A stretch of 15,936 nt of DNA from an uncultured Bacteroidota bacterium (lineage in GTDB: Bacteria; Bacteroidota; Bacteroidia; UKL13-3): assembly GCA_903888395.1 (NCBI GenBank), contig CAISTO010000035.1, positions 1-15,936 on the forward strand, read 5' to 3'. The notes beneath the pieces were generated by a model. That model saw only the letters and a program-made list of their open reading frames with translations, was not told where the DNA came from and did no database searches. Both the position numbers and the translations under genes were made by a program. Each line of letters begins with the position of its first letter. Positions within the stretch are counted from its first letter, which is position 1. This document shows positions 8,366-14,934 of this stretch, piece after piece.

Positions 8366-8400
8366 AAAAAAAACCAATTCTGAAACAGAATTGGTTTTTT
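8366..8400 (-). terminator. Rho-independent terminator after sucC (probably bidirectional)
   Basis: A perfect 15-bp stem, AAAAAACCAATTCTG with its complement, encloses a three-base loop. A/T tracts flank both sides, so it can work in either direction. It sits 22 bp past the sucC stop codon on the minus strand, back to back with the desaturase terminator. Confidence 0.88.
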
Positions 8401-8421
8401 AAAATTTATAAATGTTGTAAA

Positions 8422-9642
8422 TTATAAAGTTCCTGCTACCGCTTTTTGAACTAAATCTGCAGCTTCTTTTAATACAATTGCAGAGTATACTTTCAATCCA
8501 CTTTCATCAATTAATAATTTAGCAGCTTCGGCATTAGTTCCTTGTAAACGAACAATAATTGGAACGGGAATGTTACCAATTGATTTATACGCATCCACAA
8601 CACCTTGAGCAACTCTATCACAACGAACAATTCCACCAAAAATATTGATCAAAATTGCTTTTACGTTTGGATCTTTTAAAATAATACGGAAGCCCGCTTC
8701 TACAGTTGTTGCATTAGCACTACCACCTACGTCTAAAAAATTTGCAGGATCACCACCACTTAATTTAATAATATCCATTGTAGCCATTGCCAATCCAGCA
8801 CCATTAACCATGCAACCAACGTTTCCATCCAATTTAACATAGTTCAAATCATGTTTTTTAGCTTCCACTTCAGTAGGATCTTCTTCAGCTGTGTCGCGCA
8901 TTGCAGCGTAATCAGCATGACGGTATAAAGCGTTATCATCAATATCCACTTTTCCATCTACCGCAATAATTTTATTATCGCTGGTTTTTAAAACCGGATT
9001 TATTTCAAACATGGCAGCATCAGAATTTGAATATGCTTTATATAAAGCAGTAACAAATTTTACCATTTGCTTAAATGCTTCTCCTTCGCAACCCAAAGTA
9101 AACGCAATTTTACGAGCTTGAAAAGCTTGTAAACCTACTTTAGGATCAATAGTTTCTTTATGAATTAAATGAGGAGTATGTTCAGCAACATGCTCAATGT
9201 CCATTCCACCTTCGGTGCTATAAACAATAATGTTTTTGCTTTGACCTCTATCTAACATTACACTCATGTAATATTCCTTAGGTTCGCTATCGCCAGGATA
9301 ATATACATCTTGTGCAACTAAAACTTTACTTACCAATTTACCTTTTGGCCCAGTTTGAATAGTAACTAATGTACCTCCAATTAAATTACTCGTAATTTCT
9401 TTGGCTTTATCGGCATTTTTAGCAACGGCAACTCCACGTTGCTCTGAACCAATAATACTTCCTTTACCACGTCCGCCAGCATGTATTTGTGCTTTAACAA
9501 CTACCCAATCGCTTCCGTATTGTTCTTTTAATTTAAGTGCAGCTGTATAAGCTTCATCTGCAGTTTCAGCCACTATGCCTTCTTGCACAGCAACTCCAAA
9601 CGATTTTAAAATTTGTTTGGCTTGGTATTCGTGTATATTCAT
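8422..9642 (-). CDS. sucC: Succinate--CoA ligase [ADP-forming], beta subunit
   Basis: 406 residues. The beta subunit carries the ATP-grasp nucleotide-binding site and pairs with SucD to convert succinyl-CoA to succinate in the TCA cycle, making ATP. Visible family blocks are MNIHEYQAKQIL at the start, AQIHAGGRGKG (51-61), FEINPVL (212-218), VNGAGLAMATMD (279-290), GGDPANFLDVGG (297-308) and NIFGGIVRCD (333-342). The length is slightly over the usual 385-400, due to short internal insertions. No sucD lies next to it in the window: upstream is an intergenic gap with another gene's terminator and downstream is its own terminator, so it is transcribed alone. The start is the ATG at 9642, behind a good promoter. 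Confidence 0.97.
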   Translation of the reverse strand: MNIHEYQAKQILKSFGVAVQEGIVAETADEAYTAALKLKEQYGSDWVVVKAQIHAGGRGKGSIIGSEQRGVAVAKNADKAKEITSNLIGGTLVTIQTGPKGKLVSKVLVAQDVYYPGDSEPKEYYMSVMLDRGQSKNIIVYSTEGGMDIEHVAEHTPHLIHKETIDPKVGLQAFQARKIAFTLGCEGEAFKQMVKFVTALYKAYSNSDAAMFEINPVLKTSDNKIIAVDGKVDIDDNALYRHADYAAMRDTAEEDPTEVEAKKHDLNYVKLDGNVGCMVNGAGLAMATMDIIKLSGGDPANFLDVGGSANATTVEAGFRIILKDPNVKAILINIFGGIVRCDRVAQGVVDAYKSIGNIPVPIIVRLQGTNAEAAKLLIDESGLKVYSAIVLKEAADLVQKAVAGTL

Positions 9643-9673
9643 TTTATTTTAAATGATGATTGTTAATTGGGCA

Positions 9674-9704
9674 CGAAAATAGCAGATATACTCAATTACA
9701 CAAT
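9674..9704 (-). promoter_or_regulatory. sucC promoter
   Basis: On the minus strand ATTG (9701-9704) is separated by exactly 19 bp from TATTTTCG (9674-9681). This fits the Bacteroidota form TTTG-N19-TAnnTTTG with one mismatch in each box. Initiation would fall near 9667, leaving a leader of about 25 bases. Confidence 0.68.
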
Positions 9705-9752
9705 TAAAATATTTAGCATATTTTGTGTTAAATATTAGCTTTTATTTCAAAC

Positions 9753-9787
9753 AAAAAGCCATTCGTTTTAAAACGAATGGCTTTTTT
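9753..9787 (-). terminator. Rho-independent terminator after the OmpA-like/TPR lipoprotein gene
   Basis: A perfect 17-bp inverted repeat, starting AAAAAGCCATTCGTTTT and meeting its complement with no spacer, is flanked by A/T tracts on both sides. It lies 47 bp beyond the stop codon at 9834 on the minus strand and may act in both directions. Confidence 0.87.
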
Positions 9788-9833
9788 ATTTTAATTTAAA
9801 TAATTTATTGCAAGGTCGTTGCAAGTAACTTCT

Positions 9834-11561
9834 CTATCTAATTGCTCCTTGAAATAAAGGATTACTAAACATTTTAGCAAATTCCATGTCACTTTTAGCC
9901 ATGTTTCTTACTTCGCTGTTAGCGCCAATTGCTTTAATTAAGTTAGCAGCTACATCATCAGCATTGTTAGAACGAGCGGCAGCAACTGCTCTTAAATAAT
10001 AATGATTCCATTTTAATTCATCAGGATTTAAACCATCAATTGTAGCTTTACAAGCAGCAGCATTTCCGTTTAACAAAAGTGCTAATGCAGTATTAAAATC
10101 ATTTATTTTACTGTTTGTAAATGATGAAACAGCTTCTACATAATTACCGTTTTTAACAGCTAATAAACCTAAGTTGTAACTTACGTCAGCGCCTTTAGTT
10201 CCTGCCATGTTATAATATTTTATTGCTTCAGCATAGTTTCCTGTTAATTTATAAACAACACCATAATTAGCTAATAAAGTTGGATTTTCTGGACTTAAAA
10301 CTAAAGCTTTATCTAAATTAGTTTTTGCAGCGGCAAAATCATTTTGTTGAATATTAGAAACAGCTAAGTTGTTATAACTTCTCCAATCCTCGCTATTAAT
10401 AGCATTGTAAGCATTTAAAACTTCTTGTTTTTTAGTTAAATCAGTTGAAATGATAGCTAAATGAAACAATTCTTTTGGAGATAATTTATCGTACATACCA
10501 TAAAAAGTAAGCAATTCTGCATCAGTTTTCATTGGGCTTGCACCTTTAATAATTAATTCCGATTTACGTAAACTTGGTAAAACGCTAACTTTAGCTTTTT
10601 CCCAAACTTTAGGAAAATTACGTCTTAATAAGCCTTCTCTTTCTTCGTCACTAATTCCTTTGTTTCTTAACACTTCAAGAATTGCATCTTTTTCTTTATA
10701 TTCACTTGAAATAATTGCTTTTTCAAAACCTAACCAATCTTCAGCACTGCTATAACCACGTGTAAAGTTTTCATCATTCACTTCAGTAAAACCTAGTTTT
10801 CTCAATTCTTTTTTGAAGAATTTGAAAGTAGACTCTTCTCTGCCTTTCGATAAATTTGTATTTCTATCTAATTCACCATCTGGAGAAGCATATGCATTAA
10901 TTGCAATTCCTCTTGCTACAAAATTTGTATCAGCTTTTAACAAAATGCCTAATGCTTTTATTTGTGCTTTATTACTTAAGTTTTTACCAGCTGAAAATTT
11001 AGGATTAAATTTATCATTATCTAAAGGAAAATAGATATTGATTGATTTGTTTACTAATTCAACTTTGTAATCATCGCTAGTGAAAATTGTTTGATCGTTA
11101 TTATTCAATAACAATGGAGTAACAATGGTACCTTCAGCTAATGCACCTACTGTAATAGGAACTTCTTTTCCTAAAGCAGTAAATTTAGGCATTAATTTCG
11201 CACTTTTCATACTTGGAGTGTATGCAATTTTTGTACTGTATGATACTTTTCCACCCAATTTGGTGTCAACTGTTTCATCAGCGCTGCCTTTAGCTTTTGT
11301 ACCTTTTATGGTAGTTTCCTTCAAATTTATTACTGTTCCATCTTCACATTTTAAATATGGAGAAAATGTAACAATTGTTTTTGGATTAATAGATTTAGCA
11401 GGAACATTTGCCTTAATAGTAATTTCTACACTGTCACCTTTTATCTCCAATGGATTTGGAGAGACTGTGTAATTGTTTTTTGTAAAGTTGTTTTTTACGC
11501 TACATGCAGCTATTAAGCTAATGCAAGAAGCAGTAAAAATAACTTGTTTCATATGTCTCAT
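9834..11561 (-). CDS. Envelope lipoprotein with OmpA-like and TPR domains
   Basis: 575 residues. A short signal sequence ends in the lipobox IAAC, placing the acylated cysteine at residue 20, so the protein is a lipoprotein. Residues 25-170 are beta-rich and unassigned. Residues 174-250 look like an OmpA-type peptidoglycan-binding domain: NIYFPLDNDKFNP opens it, and AYASPDGELDRNTNLSKGRE keeps the G-x-N-x-LS-x-R pattern that contacts diaminopimelate. A charged helical stretch follows (250-340), then TPR-like helical repeats from about 365 to 550, including SYNNLAVSNIQQNDFAAAKT and ANYGVVYKLTGNYAEAIKYY. A role in anchoring or organising the envelope is inferred. An in-frame ATG three codons in (11552) would give the more typical MKQ start; the two cannot be separated. 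It is divergent from the 67-residue protein gene. Confidence 0.85.
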   Translation of the reverse strand: MRHMKQVIFTASCISLIAACSVKNNFTKNNYTVSPNPLEIKGDSVEITIKANVPAKSINPKTIVTFSPYLKCEDGTVINLKETTIKGTKAKGSADETVDTKLGGKVSYSTKIAYTPSMKSAKLMPKFTALGKEVPITVGALAEGTIVTPLLLNNNDQTIFTSDDYKVELVNKSINIYFPLDNDKFNPKFSAGKNLSNKAQIKALGILLKADTNFVARGIAINAYASPDGELDRNTNLSKGREESTFKFFKKELRKLGFTEVNDENFTRGYSSAEDWLGFEKAIISSEYKEKDAILEVLRNKGISDEEREGLLRRNFPKVWEKAKVSVLPSLRKSELIIKGASPMKTDAELLTFYGMYDKLSPKELFHLAIISTDLTKKQEVLNAYNAINSEDWRSYNNLAVSNIQQNDFAAAKTNLDKALVLSPENPTLLANYGVVYKLTGNYAEAIKYYNMAGTKGADVSYNLGLLAVKNGNYVEAVSSFTNSKINDFNTALALLLNGNAAACKATIDGLNPDELKWNHYYLRAVAAARSNNADDVAANLIKAIGANSEVRNMAKSDMEFAKMFSNPLFQGAIR

Positions 11562-11570
11562 ATTATTTTA

Positions 11571-11578
11571 TAGTTTTG
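11571..11578 (+). promoter_or_regulatory. Candidate -7 element for the small protein/ftsE unit
   Basis: TAGTTTTG is a perfect match to TAnnTTTG, 50 bp before the ATG at 11629. The nearest TTG upstream is 24 bp away rather than 19, so the -33 half is poor. It lies in the divergent gap just outside the lipoprotein gene. Confidence 0.42.
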
Positions 11579-11628
11579 TAGCAGCAATTATAATAATTTT
11601 CGTTCAAAAAAACTCAATTAAAATATTT

Positions 11629-11832
11629 ATGTACTTAGTTAAAATAAAAGGAGTTGCAAAAATTCCAGATTATTTACAAATAAGAGATAACAACTTTACT
11701 CTTATTTGTTATACCCGAACCGATAGACCTGAAAAGGCCTTAGAGAAATGTGGACTTGGTTTAAAAATAGAAAAAATAAAAGAATTAATGAACAAAGTTC
11801 CATTTGGTCAGGTTACTCCATTTGAATTTTAA
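11629..11832 (+). CDS. Small conserved-looking protein of unknown function upstream of ftsE
   Basis: 67 residues starting MYLVKIKGVAKIPDYLQIRD and ending VPFGQVTPFEF. The frame stays open a further 52 codons upstream, to 11473, but that part is antisense to the lipoprotein gene and its translation is hydrophobic nonsense. The ATG at 11629 is therefore the likely start. Mixed beta and alpha character is suggested: two strands around residues 2-8 and 22-29 (NFTLICYT), then a charged helix (RPEKALEKCG, IEKIKELMNKV). It has no signal peptide or membrane segment and is probably cytosolic. It lies 31 bp before the ftsE start in the same direction, so the two are probably cotranscribed. From memory, similar short proteins occur near ftsE in other Bacteroidota, which I could not check. 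No function can be assigned. Confidence 0.72.
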   Translation: MYLVKIKGVAKIPDYLQIRDNNFTLICYTRTDRPEKALEKCGLGLKIEKIKELMNKVPFGQVTPFEF

Positions 11833-11863
11833 ATTAAATAAATCATAAATAAAATTGTTAAAT

Positions 11864-12565
11864 ATGAACAAATCAGTAATTATAAACTTAAAAAACGTAA
11901 GTGTTTTTCAGCAAAATACTTTAATTCTTTCCAATGTAAACCTTGATATATTAGCATCAGAATTTATATATTTAATAGGACAAACAGGAAGTGGTAAATC
12001 AACTTTGTTAAAAACAATTTATGCTGAACTATCTCTAAATAAAGGAGAAGGTAAAGTAGCTGGCTTTAATTTACATGAACTAAAAGCCAATCAAGTTCCA
12101 TTTTTAAGAAGAAAAATTGGAATTGTATTTCAAGATTTTCAATTACTTACAGATAGAAGTGTTTATGAAAATTTATATTTTGTGTTACAAGCAACAGATT
12201 GGAAGAACAAAGCTGAAATGGATTCTAGAATCAATGAAGTTTTGGAAATGGTAGGTTTAGATACCAAAAGTTTTAAAATGCCTTTTGAATTAAGTGGTGG
12301 CGAACAACAACGATTAGTTATTGCAAGGGCATTATTAAATAAACCTGAAGTAATTTTAGCCGATGAACCAACGGGAAATTTAGATCCTGAAACTAGCAAT
12401 GGAATTATGGAATTATTGCACAAAATTGCTAAAAGCGGAACGGCCATTTTAATGGCAACTCATGATTATAGATTAATATCCAAATTTACTGGAAGAATTA
12501 TTAAATGCGAAAAAGGTTCAATTAATGAATTGGCTGTCATTGAAGAAAAGTTAATGGGTAACTAA
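11864..12565 (+). CDS. ftsE: FtsE-like cell-division ABC transporter ATP-binding protein
   Basis: 233 residues from the ATG at 11864; a TTG three codons earlier is possible but less likely. A complete single ABC ATPase domain is visible: Walker A GQTGSGKST (39-47), Q-loop Gln90 in VFQDFQLL, signature LSGGEQQR (143-150), Walker B VILADEPTGNLD (163-174) and the switch histidine in ATHD (His200). The sequence VFQDFQLLTDRSVYENL is characteristic of FtsE, which with FtsX couples ATP hydrolysis to activation of peptidoglycan hydrolases at the septum. No ftsX lies next to it, so the partner must be encoded elsewhere. Related MacB or LolD ATPases share the fold; FtsE is preferred on the Q-loop region and length. 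A 7-bp repeat array begins 4 bp after the stop. Confidence 0.85.
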   Translation: MNKSVIINLKNVSVFQQNTLILSNVNLDILASEFIYLIGQTGSGKSTLLKTIYAELSLNKGEGKVAGFNLHELKANQVPFLRRKIGIVFQDFQLLTDRSVYENLYFVLQATDWKNKAEMDSRINEVLEMVGLDTKSFKMPFELSGGEQQRLVIARALLNKPEVILADEPTGNLDPETSNGIMELLHKIAKSGTAILMATHDYRLISKFTGRIIKCEKGSINELAVIEEKLMGN

Positions 12566-12568
12566 TTA

Positions 12569-12603
12569 GCTTCTGGCGGCTGGCTTCTGGCAATTGGCTT
12601 TCT
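12569..12603 (+). repeat. 7-bp tandem array after ftsE
   Basis: Five units in strict 7-bp phase: GCTTCTG, GCGGCTG, GCTTCTG, GCAATTG, GCTTTCT. It starts 4 bp after the ftsE stop codon. It is GC-rich compared with its surroundings. The fourth unit, GCAATTG, also occurs in the array at 3443-3547. Confidence 0.85.
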
Positions 12604-12648
12604 TTTGTTTATTATTTAATATTTCAATAAATTACTTAAATTAAATTG

Positions 12649-12676
12649 ACTAGTGGCCAAATGCTAGCAGCTAGAA
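12649..12676 (+). repeat. Short 7-bp repeat just before the esterase gene
   Basis: Four units in 7-bp phase: ACTAGTG, GCCAAAT, GCTAGCA, GCTAGAA. The last two differ by one base; the first two are degenerate. It ends 7 bp before the ATG at 12684, so it lies in the leader of the next gene. Confidence 0.55.
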
Positions 12677-12683
12677 TAAAAAG

Positions 12684-13454
12684 ATGGAATTAAACTACAA
12701 AAAATATGGTGAAGCAAATGAAACATTAATTATAATTCATGGTTTTTTGGGCTCATTAGATAATTGGCATACCCTAGCAACTTCATTTGGCATCCACTTT
12801 TCTGTTTACACCATTGACATGCGTAACCATGGAAAATCACCACATACCGAGCACCATACTATTGAATTAATGGTAAATGATTTGGCTGCTTTTATGGACA
12901 AACATCAAATAAAATCTGCAAATATTTTGGGTCATAGCATGGGCGGAAAAGTAGCCATGCAATTTGCCTTTGATTTTCCCGATAAAATTGAAAAATTAAT
13001 AGTTGCAGATATTGCACCTAGACAATATAAACGTGGACACGACTCAGTTTTTGAAGCGTTAAACGCTATAAAATTTGACCAAATTACAAAAAGAAAAGAT
13101 GCGGAGGACATGCTTTTTCATTTGATACCAGATTTTGGAACACGTCAGTTTTTATTAAAAAACCTGACTCAAAATTCTGAAGGTGCTTATGCTTGGCGAG
13201 TAAACTTACCTGTTTTAGAAAAAGAATACGATGAAATTACTAAACCAATTATTTATTCAGGTGTATTTTTAAAACCTGCATTGTTTTTACGTGGTTCACT
13301 TTCACTTTATATTCAAGCCGCTGACGAAATTGAAATTCAGGAACATTTTATTTTAGCTCAAATTTATACCATTGAAAATGTAGGACATTGGCTTCATGCT
13401 GAAAAACCAAAAGAATTTTATGAAAAGGTGTTTTCGTTTTTAAATGAAAACTAA
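12684..13454 (+). CDS. Alpha/beta-hydrolase, YbfF-type esterase
   Basis: 256 residues, the normal size for the YbfF-like branch of alpha/beta-hydrolases, which hydrolyse small acyl esters or thioesters in the cytoplasm. The oxyanion-hole motif HGFLGSLDNW spans residues 19-28. The nucleophile is Ser85 in the elbow GHSMGG, and His235 lies in GHWLHAEKP. As in YbfF, the acid is probably Asp109 in VADIAPRQY rather than a residue late in the sheet; the usual late site (FLRGSLSLYI, 201-210) lacks an Asp. DMRNHGKSP (45-53) is another family block. No signal peptide or membrane segment is present. The natural substrate is unknown. It lies 118 bp after ftsE, with two short repeat arrays in the gap. Confidence 0.9.
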   Translation: MELNYKKYGEANETLIIIHGFLGSLDNWHTLATSFGIHFSVYTIDMRNHGKSPHTEHHTIELMVNDLAAFMDKHQIKSANILGHSMGGKVAMQFAFDFPDKIEKLIVADIAPRQYKRGHDSVFEALNAIKFDQITKRKDAEDMLFHLIPDFGTRQFLLKNLTQNSEGAYAWRVNLPVLEKEYDEITKPIIYSGVFLKPALFLRGSLSLYIQAADEIEIQEHFILAQIYTIENVGHWLHAEKPKEFYEKVFSFLNEN

Positions 13455-13585
13455 TTCAATAAGGAATTTATCTAAAAAAAGAGCATATTTGATTAAAAAG
13501 CTTGCAAATTGAAAAGCACTTTACAAAATTGTAAAATTGATTTTAAGCTACTTAAACAAAAAAATACAAAAAAAAAGGGTTAGCA

Positions 13586-13616
13586 TTTGTATAACTTGAT
13601 TGTTTTTATACTTTTG
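13586..13616 (+). promoter_or_regulatory. Promoter of the tRNA-Gly/tRNA-Leu unit
   Basis: TTTG (13586-13589), then exactly 19 bp, then TACTTTTG (13609-13616). Both boxes and the spacing match the Bacteroidota primary sigma consensus perfectly. Initiation is expected near 13623, about 9 bases before the tRNA-Gly 5' end. Confidence 0.85.
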
Positions 13617-13631
13617 CACTCCCTAATCAAT

Positions 13632-13707
13632 GCGAAAGTAGCTCAGTTGGTAGAGCGCAACCTTGCCAAGGTTGAGGTCGCGAGTTCGAGCCTCGTCTTT
13701 CGCTCCA
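13632..13707 (+). tRNA. tRNA-Gly (anticodon GCC)
   Basis: A 76-base cloverleaf. The acceptor stem GCGAAAG pairs with CTTTCGC, the discriminator is T, and CCA is encoded. The anticodon stem CAACC/GGTTG carries the loop TTGCCAA with GCC at 13665-13667. The D-loop has AGTTGGTA and the T-arm contains GTTCGAGCC. It reads glycine codons GGC and GGU. It is first in a two-tRNA transcript, 42 bp before tRNA-Leu. Confidence 0.97.
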
Positions 13708-13749
13708 TTATTAATCAGCTTTTCTTTTATTAGAAAAAATAGTTAATAG

Positions 13750-13834
13750 GCCCGGGTGGTGGAATTGGTAGACACGCAGGACTTAAAATCCTGTATCCTT
13801 TAAAGATGTGCGGGTTCAAGTCCCGCCCCGGGTA
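13750..13834 (+). tRNA. tRNA-Leu (anticodon TAA)
   Basis: An 85-base class II tRNA with a long variable arm. The acceptor stem GCCCGGG pairs with CCCGGGT (G-U at the first pair) and the discriminator is A. The anticodon stem CAGGA/TCCTG holds the loop CTTAAAA with TAA at 13784-13786. The T-arm is GCGGG TTCAAGT CCCGC. The three bases after the discriminator are CTA, so CCA must be added enzymatically, unlike in the tRNA-Gly beside it. Confidence 0.96.
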
Positions 13835-13836
13835 CT

Positions 13837-13868
13837 AAAGCCTTTGAATTTATTCAAAGGCTTTTTTT
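13837..13868 (+). terminator. Rho-independent terminator of the tRNA unit
   Basis: The arm AAAGCCTTTGAA pairs perfectly with TTCAAAGGCTTT around a four-base loop, followed by more T residues to 13868. It begins 2 bp after the tRNA-Leu discriminator. It also lies 10 bp past the stop of the convergent gene at 13878, but its minus-strand T tract is short. Confidence 0.88.
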
Positions 13869-13877
13869 ATGTTTCAA

Positions 13878-14189
13878 TTAAAAATCATCCTCAAATTCAT
13901 CATCTAGTAGCAAATTATCATTGAATAAATTATCGTTCAAATTAGGAAACATGCGGTCTTTTTCACTTTGTTCTTCATGAAAATTATTTTCCTTTTTTAT
14001 TGCTTTGATGCGTTTTAAAAGTGAGTCAAATGAAGTAACTTCTGCAGGCAAACACATTTCTTTAAAAGCAATCACTTCATCTTGAATATTTAACAAGCGT
14101 TCTTCAAACTCATTGATGTCCAAATCATCAAATTGCTTTTCTAAATCTATCAAATTTGACTTTAATCTTTCTAACTCTATGTTTTTCAT
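13878..14189 (-). CDS. Small acidic coiled-coil protein of unknown function
   Basis: 103 residues, strongly acidic. Residues 1-70 are predicted by eye to be helical, with a heptad-like pattern of Leu and Ile (IELERLKSNLIDLEKQFDDL, then ERLLNIQDEVIAFKEM), suggesting a coiled coil. The C-terminal 25 residues are disordered-looking and rich in Asn, Asp and Glu, ending DDEFEDDF. There is no signal peptide, membrane segment or known motif. The gene is convergent with the tRNA unit and divergent from the adenosyltransferase gene. Base composition and codon use resemble its neighbours, which supports a real gene. Function is unknown; a short regulatory or adaptor protein is only a guess. Confidence 0.72.
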   Translation of the reverse strand: MKNIELERLKSNLIDLEKQFDDLDINEFEERLLNIQDEVIAFKEMCLPAEVTSFDSLLKRIKAIKKENNFHEEQSEKDRMFPNLNDNLFNDNLLLDDEFEDDF

Positions 14190-14295
14190 ATAAGGACTTT
14201 TATTTTCAGTAAAAATGCAAATTTGCTTTTCGTTTTTTATTTTTCAAAATTATAAATAAAACTATATTGCTTGAAGTTTGTAATTAAGTATAATT

Positions 14296-14850
14296 ATGTC
14301 GTTTAAAATATATACAAAAACTGGCGATACCGGCCAAACCTCATTGATTGGTGGTGTTAGGGTTCCCAAATTTCACTTAAGAATAGAAAGTTATGGCACC
14401 GTTGATGAATTAAATTCATACATAGGTTTAATAAAAGATAGCATAACAAATAACCAATTTCAAGCTATTTTAGCTGAAATTCAAGATCGATTATTTACTA
14501 TTGGTAGTCTTTTGGCCAGTGATCCTGAAAAAAGTAAAATGAAAGTTCCCGATATTTTTGAAAAAGACATTGAATTACTCGAAAATGAAATGGATGCAAT
14601 GGATAAAACTTTACCTGAATTGAAAAGTTTTGTTTTGCCAGGCGGCAATATTGTTGCCTCTCATTGCCATGTGGCACGCTGTATTTGCCGAAGAGCAGAA
14701 AGATTAGTGGTTCATTTGGCAACAGAAACAGAAGTAAATCCTATTGTTCCAAAATATTTAAATCGTTTAAGTGATTATTTATTCATGCTTTCCCGCAAAG
14801 TTGTCATTGATTCGGGTGCTGCCGAAATAGCTTGGCGACCAAGAATGTAA
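14296..14850 (+). CDS. PduO-type ATP:cob(I)alamin adenosyltransferase
   Basis: 184 residues, normal for the trimeric PduO/MMAB-type family, which transfers the adenosyl group of ATP to cob(I)alamin to make coenzyme B12. The N-terminal ATP loop is TKTGDTGQTSLIGG (residues 7-20). YGTVDELNSYIG (33-44) and the later blocks CRRAERLV (about 130-137) and YLNRLSDYLFMLSR are family signatures, and VLPGG precedes the helical core. No B12 biosynthesis or B12-dependent mutase gene is in the window, so its client enzyme (methylmalonyl-CoA mutase is common in this phylum) lies elsewhere. It starts at the ATG at 14296, divergent from the acidic protein. A 7-bp repeat array starts 2 bp beyond its stop codon. 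Confidence 0.94.
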   Translation: MSFKIYTKTGDTGQTSLIGGVRVPKFHLRIESYGTVDELNSYIGLIKDSITNNQFQAILAEIQDRLFTIGSLLASDPEKSKMKVPDIFEKDIELLENEMDAMDKTLPELKSFVLPGGNIVASHCHVARCICRRAERLVVHLATETEVNPIVPKYLNRLSDYLFMLSRKVVIDSGAAEIAWRPRM

Positions 14851-14851
14851 A

Positions 14852-14890
14852 TTAGACGATGGACCATAGACCATGGTTGATAGTTGAAGG
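14852..14890 (+). repeat. 7-bp tandem array after the adenosyltransferase gene
   Basis: Units ending TTAG, ATGG, ATAG, ATGG, ATAG and AAGG start at 14852, 14859, 14866, 14873, 14880 and 14887, all exactly 7 bp apart. The clearest full units are GACCATA and GACCATG. Part of it (14875-14890) can pair with 14919-14934. Confidence 0.85.
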
Positions 14891-14934
14891 AATAATTTTA
14901 TTTGCTATCGTCTATTGTCCATGAACTATTAACC
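14875..14934. other. Imperfect hairpin between convergent genes, built from repeat arrays
   Basis: GGTTGATAGTTGAAGG (14875-14890) pairs with CCATGAACTATTAACC (14919-14934) at 14 of 16 positions, one of them a G-U pair. The 28-base loop contains the stop codon of the minus-strand membrane protein. There is no adjoining T tract, so it is not a standard terminator, although it sits where a bidirectional one would be expected. Confidence 0.5.

Noticed and set aside
11125..11472. A 115-codon plus-strand frame opposite the lipoprotein gene
   Set aside because: It is fully antisense to a well-supported gene and has no domain or start context of its own. The same applies to the smaller antisense frames at 10813-11034, 8645-8842 and 4218-4532.
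11473..11628. A longer N-terminus for the 67-residue protein
   Set aside because: The extension lies antisense over the start of the lipoprotein gene and across the promoter gap. Its residues do not resemble a signal peptide joined to the conserved-looking part.
11855..11863. TTG start for ftsE, three codons upstream
   Set aside because: An ATG at 11864 gives the usual FtsE length and a normal N-terminus, so the TTG is unnecessary.
12163..12447. A 94-codon minus-strand frame inside ftsE
   Set aside because: It is antisense to the conserved ABC ATPase motifs, whose base constraints keep the opposite strand open by chance.
12569..12603. Rho-independent terminator after ftsE
   Set aside because: The GC-rich run is a direct repeat rather than an inverted one, and I could not find a stable stem followed by a T tract.
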